NCBI GenBank assembly: GCA_002435785.1
Contig: DIUC01000095.1
Coordinates: forward strand, 495-11,866
From: Saprospiraceae bacterium UBA6168
GTDB taxonomy: Bacteria > Bacteroidota > Bacteroidia > Chitinophagales > Saprospiraceae
DNA: 11,372 bases
Direction: 5' to 3'
This document shows positions 7,174 to 11,372 of this stretch, in pieces. Position 1 is the stretch's first letter, and each line of letters begins with the position of its first letter. The notes beneath the pieces are model-generated. The model did no database searches. It was not told the DNA's origin and saw only the letters and a list, made by a program, of their open reading frames with translations. The position numbers and the translations under genes were made by a program.

Positions 7174-7209
7174 CAACCAATTCAACCAATTCAACTAATT
7201 CAACCAATT
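7174..7209 (+). repeat. Four 9-base tandem repeats in the fumC leader
   Basis: Four consecutive units of CAACCAATT (7174, 7183, 7192, 7201; the third is CAACTAATT) fill most of the untranslated leader. The stretch 7169-7217 contains no G on the coding strand, so the leader RNA can form almost no base pairs. The role may be to keep the start codon accessible in a genome that does not use Shine-Dalgarno sequences; that is inference. Confidence 0.9.
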
Positions 7210-7215
7210 TTCAAC

Positions 7216-8613
7216 ATGAATACCCGCAAGGAAAAAGATTCCCTCGGCATCGTCGAAGTGCCCATTGACGCCTACTGGGCAGCGCAGACCCAGCGCAGCA
7301 TCCAAAACTTCAAGATTGGCGGCCACCGCATGCCCGCCGAAATCATCGAGGCTTTTGCCTTTTTGAAAAAGGCGGCGGCGCTCACCAACCACGACCTCGG
7401 TGTTTTGCCAAAGGAAAAATGCGACCTCATCGGGCAGGTCTGCGATGAGATTCTTGCGGGACAATGGGCCGACCAATTCCCGCTCGTTGTCTGGCAGACG
7501 GGCAGCGGCACCCAATCGAACATGAACGTGAACGAGGTGGTGGCCAACCGGGGCCATGTCATCAAGGGTGGTAGCCTTACCGACGAGAAGAAGGTGCTGC
7601 ACCCCAACGACGATGTGAACAAGTCGCAGTCCTCGAACGACACCTTCCCGACGGCCATGCACATCGCCGCTTATAAGATTTTGGTGGAAACGACCATACC
7701 CGGCATTGAGCAGCTGCGGGACACGCTGCGGGCCAAGTCGGAGCAATTCATGGACGTGGTGAAAATTGGCCGCACCCACTTGATGGACGCAACGCCGCTG
7801 ACGGTTGGGCAGGAGCTTTCGGGCTACGCCGCCCAGCTCGACCACGGGCTGCGGGCCATCAAGAACACCCTGCCGCACCTCGCCGAACTGGCGCTCGGCG
7901 GCACAGCTGTCGGAACGGGGCTGAACACCCCTCCGGGCTATGCAAAAGCTGTTGCTGCGAAAATTGCGGAGCTTACAGGGCTACCGTTCGTCACTGCACC
8001 GAACAAGTTCGAGTCGTTAGCGGCGCACGATGCCATCGTGGAATCGCACGGGGCGCTCAAGACGGTGGCGGTTTCACTGTTCAAAATCGCCAGCGACATC
8101 CGCCTACTGGCCAGTGGCCCCCGCTGTGGTATCGGCGAACTAATCATTCCAGACAACGAGCCCGGTTCCAGCATCATGCCCGGCAAGGTGAACCCGACGC
8201 AGAACGAGGCGATGACGATGGCAATGGCGCAGGTGCTCGGCAACGACGTGGCCATCAACATCGGCGGCATGAACGGCCACTTTGAGCTGAACGTGTTCAA
8301 GCCGGTGATGATTTTCAACTTCCTAATGTCGGCCCGCCTCATCGGTGATGCTTGCGTAAGCTTCAACGACAACTGCGCCGTGGGCATCGAGGCCAACCTG
8401 CCCAAAATCAAGCAAAACCTGGACAATTCACTGATGCTTGTCACGGCGCTGAACACGCACATCGGCTACGACAACGCCGCCGCCATTGCGAAGAAAGCCC
8501 ACAAGGAAGGCACCACGCTGAAGGAGGCCGCACTGTCGCTGGGTTTGCTAACATCGGAGCAGTTTGACTTGTGGGTGAGGCCGGAGGATATGGTGGGGGA
8601 GATGAAGGGATAG
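7216..8613 (+). CDS. fumC: Class II fumarate hydratase FumC
   Basis: FumC reversibly hydrates fumarate to L-malate in the TCA cycle; it is a cytoplasmic, iron-independent tetramer. The 465-residue length is typical of the family (E. coli 467). Visible signatures are TGSGTQSNMN (95-104), the catalytic GRTHLMDATPLT with H188, and the superfamily signature GSSIMPGKVNPTQNE (317-331) with the catalytic loop serine S318 and K324/N326. These key residues fall at the same numbers as in E. coli FumC. The start at 7216 gives the standard N-terminus (TRKEKDSLGIVEVP). An upstream in-frame TTG would translate the repeat leader and is rejected. The gene has its own promoter and a strong terminator and seems monocistronic. 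Aspartase and argininosuccinate lyase share the fold, but the match of the active-site segments favours fumarase. Confidence 0.97.
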   Translation: MNTRKEKDSLGIVEVPIDAYWAAQTQRSIQNFKIGGHRMPAEIIEAFAFLKKAAALTNHDLGVLPKEKCDLIGQVCDEILAGQWADQFPLVVWQTGSGTQSNMNVNEVVANRGHVIKGGSLTDEKKVLHPNDDVNKSQSSNDTFPTAMHIAAYKILVETTIPGIEQLRDTLRAKSEQFMDVVKIGRTHLMDATPLTVGQELSGYAAQLDHGLRAIKNTLPHLAELALGGTAVGTGLNTPPGYAKAVAAKIAELTGLPFVTAPNKFESLAAHDAIVESHGALKTVAVSLFKIASDIRLLASGPRCGIGELIIPDNEPGSSIMPGKVNPTQNEAMTMAMAQVLGNDVAINIGGMNGHFELNVFKPVMIFNFLMSARLIGDACVSFNDNCAVGIEANLPKIKQNLDNSLMLVTALNTHIGYDNAAAIAKKAHKEGTTLKEAALSLGLLTSEQFDLWVRPEDMVGEMKG

Positions 8614-8616
8614 GGC

Positions 8617-8669
8617 GGTTTGAGGGGTTTGGTTTTTATGATAAATCGAACCCCTCAAACCATTTTTTT
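8617..8669 (+). terminator. Intrinsic terminator of fumC
   Basis: A perfect 13-bp inverted repeat, GGTTTGAGGGGTT (8617-8629) with its complement at 8649-8661, has a 19-base loop and is followed by ATTTTTTTA. It starts 3 bases after the fumC stop codon. Its position and T-run make it a convincing rho-independent terminator. Confidence 0.9.
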
Positions 8670-8776
8670 AGGCGTAGTTTCAGTCGTATTTGGGCCGTAG
8701 CACCTAAGGAATACAGTCGTCAATGACCTTTGCCCATCACTTTCGATGAAAAAAATCCTTGGGGCTTTATTCTTGT

Positions 8777-8784
8777 TACCTTGC
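8777..8784 (+). promoter_or_regulatory. Weak candidate -7 box for the xer gene
   Basis: TACCTTGC resembles the local TAnnTTTGC form but lacks one T; it lies about 68 bases before the xer start codon. No well-placed TTTG is seen upstream. Between the fumC terminator and the xer ATG (8670-8851) I see no other feature; in particular no rpsU gene, a common neighbour here in other Bacteroidota, is present. Confidence 0.3.
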
Positions 8785-8851
8785 AAATCTCCACACCTTC
8801 GCCTACCTTGACCGCCGATACTTCCTCCAAACAGGACACAGTTTGACAAGA

Positions 8852-9754
8852 ATGAAACACGAGCGATATTTGGACTATTTACGATACGAGAAAAGGTTTT
8901 CACCGCATACCCTCACGGCCTATGAGACTGACATGGGCCAATTTGTTGAGTTTTTGCAGAAGACTTACGAACTCAGCGACCCCGGCGAAATCCGGCACAC
9001 GCACGTCCGCTCGTGGATGGTTGACCTGATGGAGCGAGGAAATGTGTCCCGCAGCATCAACCGGAAGCTTTCCTGCCTGAAATCTTACTTCAAATATTTG
9101 CGGCGGCAAGGAGACATCACCACCAACCCGATGCTCAAGGTGATACCCCCCAAGACAGGCAAGCGCCTGCCGGTGTTTGTACCGGAGAAGGCCATGTCGC
9201 TGTTATTCGAGCAAGTGGACTTTGGTGAGGGCCATGCAGGGCTTCGCAATCGGCTGGTGATGGAGGTGCTGTACTGCACGGGCGTCCGGAAGTCCGAGCT
9301 GATTGGGCTGAAAATGGCAGACGTGGATTTTTCTACCAATAATATAAAGGTGTACGGAAAGGGCGGAAAAGAGCGGCTCATTCCCGTGGCCCGCCACTTG
9401 GCGGCTCAGATGGAGCGGTACGTAGCAGTGCGAAGGGACGTATTTCCGGGAAATGAGATAACTAATCTGATTTTAACCGACAAGGGTAAACCCCTGACGG
9501 CAGGATTCGTTTACACTTTGGTAAAGCGGTACCTCTCTCTCGTGACGACGGTGGAAAAGCGAAGCCCGCACGTGCTTCGGCACAGTTTTGCCACACATTT
9601 GTCGAATGGTGGTGCCGACTTGAACGCTATCAAGGAATTGCTGGGGCATTCGAGCTTGGCATCCACGCAGGTCTATACCCACAATTCCATTGAAAAACTG
9701 AAGAAAGTTTACCAGCAAGCACATCCGAAAGCGGAAACAACGACGAACCCGTGA
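8852..9754 (+). CDS. XerC/XerD-type tyrosine recombinase
   Basis: The 300-residue protein has the size and layout of the Xer recombinases that resolve chromosome dimers at dif. The N-terminal SAM-like DNA-binding domain (about 1-90) contains YLRYEKRFSPHTLTAYETD. The C-terminal catalytic domain (about 105-290) carries the full active site: R146 (TGVRKSEL), K170 (GKGGKER), H240 and R243 (SPHVLRHSFATH), H266 (LLGHSSL) and the nucleophile Y275 (QVYTHNS). I chose the ATG at 8852; the frame opens 31 codons earlier but those residues are not family-like. It is followed 72 bases later by hpf and then the tRNA-tuf cluster, a neighbourhood I know from other Bacteroidota. This makes a housekeeping Xer more likely than a phage integrase, despite the tRNA genes nearby. 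Whether it is XerC or XerD cannot be settled from the sequence alone. Confidence 0.92.
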   Translation: MKHERYLDYLRYEKRFSPHTLTAYETDMGQFVEFLQKTYELSDPGEIRHTHVRSWMVDLMERGNVSRSINRKLSCLKSYFKYLRRQGDITTNPMLKVIPPKTGKRLPVFVPEKAMSLLFEQVDFGEGHAGLRNRLVMEVLYCTGVRKSELIGLKMADVDFSTNNIKVYGKGGKERLIPVARHLAAQMERYVAVRRDVFPGNEITNLILTDKGKPLTAGFVYTLVKRYLSLVTTVEKRSPHVLRHSFATHLSNGGADLNAIKELLGHSSLASTQVYTHNSIEKLKKVYQQAHPKAETTTNP

Positions 9755-9826
9755 GCAGGTGCGACCCTGTGCCATTGCAAGCGGGTTTCGTGAAACCATA
9801 ATTTCTAACCTTTTAATTTGACGTCT

Positions 9827-10135
9827 ATGAAAATTCACACGGAATCGGTTCAGTTTAAAGCTGACCAGAAATTGCACGAGTTCATTGAGAAAAAAATGGA
9901 AAAATTGACGGCGCACTACGACCGCATCATCAATGCCGAAGTAAAGCTTCGACTTGAAAACTCGGGACAGGTAAAGGATAAAGTGGCGGAAATACAATTG
10001 CACGTACCTGGCCAGAGCCTTTTTGCCAAGGAGACCACAAAGGCATTTGAAAGCTCGGTTGACGGTGCTATTGACAACCTCAGAAGGCAACTTTCAAAAT
10101 ACAAGGAAAAACTCAAGCCTCATGCCGAGTCATAA
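9827..10135 (+). CDS. hpf: Ribosome hibernation promoting factor (HPF/RaiA family, short form)
   Basis: The 102-residue product matches the short HPF/YfiA family. These proteins bind the decoding centre of the 30S subunit in starvation or stationary phase and hold ribosomes in an inactive state. Features are an N-terminal strand (KIHTESVQF), a first helix (DQKLHEFIEKKMEKLTAHY, about 13-31), strands (AEVKLRLEN; KVAEIQLHVPG) and a second helix (SVDGAIDNLRRQLSKYKEKLK, about 78-97). There is no long C-terminal dimerisation domain, so it is the short type. An in-frame TTG three codons upstream is less likely as start than the ATG at 9827. It lies 72 bases after the xer gene and just before a strong terminator, so xer and hpf are probably cotranscribed. 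The A/T-rich sequence before the ATG shows no Shine-Dalgarno motif. Confidence 0.93.
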   Translation: MKIHTESVQFKADQKLHEFIEKKMEKLTAHYDRIINAEVKLRLENSGQVKDKVAEIQLHVPGQSLFAKETTKAFESSVDGAIDNLRRQLSKYKEKLKPHAES

Positions 10136-10151
10136 TATTTAGGAACAGGGT

Positions 10152-10191
10152 AAAAAAAACCGGGCTTCAATCTGAAGCCCGGTTTTTTTTT
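10152..10191. terminator. Strong intrinsic terminator after hpf, probably bidirectional
   Basis: An 11-bp GC-rich stem, ACCGGGCTTCA (10159-10169) with TGAAGCCCGGT (10173-10183), encloses a 3-base loop. It is flanked by A-runs on the left and T-runs on the right that extend the pairing to about 18 bp. The T-run follows on the plus strand and the A-run gives the same on the minus strand. It separates xer-hpf from the tRNA-tuf promoters. Confidence 0.93.
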
Positions 10192-10241
10192 GCGACGAAT
10201 CCCCGTGCCGAACTTTTTTTCAAAAACCTTTTGTTAGAGGG

Positions 10242-10272
10242 CTTGTAAAACCGAATGAAACCGCTACTTTTG
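10242..10272 (+). promoter_or_regulatory. Promoter P1 of the tRNA-tuf operon
   Basis: CTTG (10242-10245, three of four bases of the -33 box) and TACTTTTG (10265-10272) are 19 bases apart. The extended box reads AAACCGCTACTTTTGCG (10258-10274) and is repeated, with two changes, in P2 68 bases downstream. Transcription would begin near 10279. Confidence 0.65.
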
Positions 10273-10325
10273 CGCCTCGAAAAAAATACTTCAAAAAGGA
10301 AGTACAAAATTTTCTTTTTTTGGTA

Positions 10326-10342
10326 AAACCGCTATCTTTGCG
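10326..10342 (+). promoter_or_regulatory. Promoter P2 of the tRNA-tuf operon (-7 region)
   Basis: AAACCGCTATCTTTGCG contains a perfect TATCTTTG box (10333-10340) and matches the P1 segment at 15 of 17 positions. Its -33 half is unclear: TTTG at 10319 is too close (10 bases), and TTTC at 10311 has suitable spacing but one mismatch. Transcription would start near 10347, about 78 bases before the first tRNA. Confidence 0.6.
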
Positions 10343-10424
10343 GGCGCTTTTAAAAAGGCAGGGCGAAAGTCCAGTAAGTTCATTGTAAAAAAGGGGATTT
10401 ATTTCGATAAGTTTCCATTTATAA

Positions 10425-10497
10425 GCCAGTGTAGCTCAGTTGGTAGAGCAGCTGATTTGTAATCAGCTGGTCGGGGGTTCGAGTCCCTCCACTGGCT
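10425..10497 (+). tRNA. tRNA-Thr, anticodon TGT
   Basis: A complete cloverleaf of 73 bases: acceptor stem GCCAGTG with CACTGGC, D-stem GCTC/GAGC, anticodon stem GCTGA/TCAGC with loop TTTGTAA (anticodon TGT at 10458-10460), T-arm with TTCGAGT loop, discriminator T. CCA is not encoded. It reads ACA and related threonine codons. It is first in the cluster and equals thrU in the E. coli tufB operon by order and anticodon. Confidence 0.97.
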
Positions 10498-10528
10498 CGA
10501 ATGGAGGTTTTGGGCCACTAATTTCGGG

Positions 10529-10553
10529 TTTTGAGTTAGCCAACAACTCAAAA
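10529..10553 (+). other. Hairpin in the Thr-Tyr tRNA spacer
   Basis: TTTTGAGTT (10529-10537) and AACTCAAAA (10545-10553) form a perfect 9-bp stem with a 7-base loop in the 87-base spacer. No T-run follows, so it is more likely a structure in the tRNA precursor, for example for processing, than a terminator. The function is inferred from position only. Confidence 0.6.
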
Positions 10554-10584
10554 TCAATGGCTCAAAGCTCGTAGTTGTAAATCT

Positions 10585-10668
10585 GGGGGTGCGCCGAAGT
10601 TGGAGAGACGGGGCAGACTGTAAATCTGTTGCTTTACTGCTGAATAGGTTCGAGTCCTATCACCCCCA
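10585..10668 (+). tRNA. tRNA-Tyr, anticodon GTA
   Basis: A class II tRNA of 84 bases with a long variable arm. The acceptor stem is GGGGGTG with CACCCCC, the anticodon stem-loop is GCAGA-CTGTAAA-TCTGT (anticodon GTA at 10620-10622), the T-loop is TTCGAGT and the discriminator A. CCA is not encoded. Second in the cluster, as tyrU in E. coli. Confidence 0.97.
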
Positions 10669-10670
10669 CA

Positions 10671-10773
10671 CTTGAAGGATTGCCTGCCTGACGGTAGGCG
10701 GGAAGGATTGAAGAATTGGAGGGGAAGCCCGCAATAACTTCAATCCTTTCATCATTCCTTCTATCCTTGAAAG
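10671..10773. repeat. Nested inverted and direct repeats in the Tyr-Gly tRNA spacer
   Basis: The 113-base spacer is largely repeats. An 11-bp inverted repeat joins AAGGATTGAAG (10703-10713) to CTTCAATCCTT (10738-10748). GAAGGATTG occurs twice directly (10674 and 10702). Between these copies lies a small palindrome, CCTGCCT with AGGCGGG around GACGGT (10684-10703, one G-U pair). ATCCTT near 10763 can pair with AAGGAT at 10675. The CTGCCTGACGGTAGGC-type palindrome resembles repeats I recall from Bacteroidota genomes, but I cannot verify that here. Confidence 0.7.
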
Positions 10774-10781
10774 AATATCAT

Positions 10782-10854
10782 GCGGGAGTAGCTCAGTTGG
10801 TAGAGCATCAGCCTTCCAAGCTGAGGGTCGCGGGTTCGAGTCTCGTCTCCCGCT
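10782..10854 (+). tRNA. tRNA-Gly, anticodon TCC
   Basis: A 73-base cloverleaf: acceptor GCGGGAG with CTCCCGC, D-arm GCTCAGTTGGTAGAGC, anticodon stem TCAGC/GCTGA with loop CTTCCAA (anticodon TCC at 10815-10817), T-loop TTCGAGT, discriminator T. CCA is not encoded. It reads GGA and GGG. Third in the cluster, as glyT in E. coli. Confidence 0.97.
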
Positions 10855-10955
10855 CTGAAATCGGTTGGGTGCAAGTTTGAATGGTTCATTGGTGAAAAAA
10901 ACTATCCTTGTTTTGAAACCATTTGGCCATTTTAGCATAAAACCAATGCGGTTAG

Positions 10956-11027
<72 letters not shown>

Positions 11028-11127
11028 CGATGCAAGTTGTACGATGTTGAAGGCCAAGCCCTGAAGACAAGCTGCTATTGCAAAATCAAAAACTCCTTTA
11101 CTAAATAATTTTTTAAATTCAATTCCG

Positions 11128-11372
11128 ATGGCAAAAGAACAATTTAAGAGGAACAAGCCGCACGTAAATATTGGTACGATCGGCCACGTTGACCACGGCA
11201 AGACTACACTGACCGCTGCCATCACGTATGTACTAGCGGAACAGGGTCTTGCTCAAAAGAAAGATTACGATTCGATTGACGCCGCTCCAGAAGAAAAAGA
11301 GCGTGGTATCACTATTAACACCTCACACGTTGAGTATCAAACTGCCAACCGTCACTATGCTCACGTTGACTG
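11128..11372 (+). CDS. tuf: Elongation factor Tu, N-terminal part (cut by window end)
   Basis: EF-Tu carries aminoacyl-tRNA to the ribosomal A site as a GTP complex. The window holds the first 81 codons. Visible are the typical start MAKEQFKRNKPHVNIGTIG, the P-loop GHVDHGKT (residues 19-26) and the switch I segment EEKERGITINTSHVEY (55-70) with the conserved T62. The usual N-terminus and the in-frame start leave little doubt; the remaining ~315 residues lie outside. The 100-base leader after tRNA-Thr shows no Shine-Dalgarno motif; the last 30 bases are A/T-rich, in line with translation starts in Bacteroidota. No separate promoter box is seen in the leader, so tuf is probably cotranscribed with the four tRNAs from P1/P2. 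Confidence 0.98.
   Translation, partial: MAKEQFKRNKPHVNIGTIGHVDHGKTTLTAAITYVLAEQGLAQKKDYDSIDAAPEEKERGITINTSHVEYQTANRHYAHVD

Larger units (their letters stand above)
6787..7215. other. Divergent tolC-fumC intergenic region
   Basis: This 429-base gap holds a promoter-like box for the TolC gene (6828-6835, minus), the fumC promoter (7126-7158, plus) and the G-less repeat leader of fumC (7169-7217). In the middle lies a small perfect hairpin: 8-bp stem ACCATAAA/TTTATGGT with loop GTGT at 6997-7016, without T-run. The minus-strand frame open through 6787-7086 has no signal peptide or family pattern and is taken as chance. Confidence 0.7.

Noticed and set aside
7174..7209. Possible CRISPR or direct-repeat array
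   Set aside because: The units are 9 bases and directly adjacent without spacers; no cas gene is present.
7141..7215. Upstream in-frame TTG start for fumC that would translate the 9-base repeats as PIQ-type tripeptides
   Set aside because: The TTG overlaps the promoter and lies before the predicted transcript start; the ATG at 7216 gives the usual FumC N-terminus and residue numbering equal to E. coli.
8852..9754. Integrase of a prophage or genomic island next to tRNA genes
   Set aside because: The protein has the 300-residue size of housekeeping Xer, sits with hpf and tuf in a conserved neighbourhood, and no phage genes or tRNA-end direct repeats (att sites) are seen.
10529..10553. Terminator between tRNA-Thr and tRNA-Tyr
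   Set aside because: The 9-bp stem is not followed by a T-run, and no new promoter box is seen before tRNA-Tyr, so readthrough is needed for the rest of the operon.

Overview
The window is about 11.4 kb of chromosomal, mostly housekeeping sequence from a member of the Bacteroidota. The evidence is a recurrent TTTG / TAnnTTTG promoter signature, the lack of Shine-Dalgarno sequences before the genes, an enlarged SecA, a small membrane-anchored OmpH/Skp-like protein, and the order xer, hpf, tRNAs, tuf. Composition is close to balanced GC. The short secreted protein at 4662-5294 reminds me of Saprospiria, but that placement is only an inference.

Left part (1-5294, all minus strand): a truncated initiator-type tRNA at the window edge with a textbook promoter, then (in transcription order from the right) a small secreted protein of unknown function, secA with a 1162-residue product, and an OmpH/Skp-like chaperone. 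A hairpin lies after the secreted-protein gene, another in the probable secA leader, and a terminator-like one after secA. The theme is protein export: SecA drives secretion through SecYEG, and an OmpH/Skp-type chaperone would handle exported envelope proteins.

Middle part (5470-8669): a TolC-family outer-membrane channel gene (minus) and a class II fumarase gene fumC (plus) are divergent, separated by about 430 bases that hold a promoter for each. The fumC leader is a G-free stretch built of four 9-base tandem repeats. fumC ends in a clear intrinsic terminator.

Right part (8852-11372, plus strand): a XerC/XerD-type tyrosine recombinase, the ribosome hibernation factor hpf, a strong terminator, a duplicated promoter, then tRNA-Thr(TGT), tRNA-Tyr(GTA), tRNA-Gly(TCC), tRNA-Thr(GGT) and the start of tuf (EF-Tu), cut by the window end. 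This tRNA order is the same as in the Escherichia coli thrU-tyrU-glyT-thrT-tufB operon. It groups the tRNAs with the factor that delivers them to the ribosome.

I see no CRISPR array, transposon, prophage or defence system. The least explained features are non-coding: intergenic hairpins whose arms are themselves made of about 7-base repeats, one of them in the presumed secA leader; the G-less repeat leader of fumC; and the duplicated tRNA-tuf promoter.
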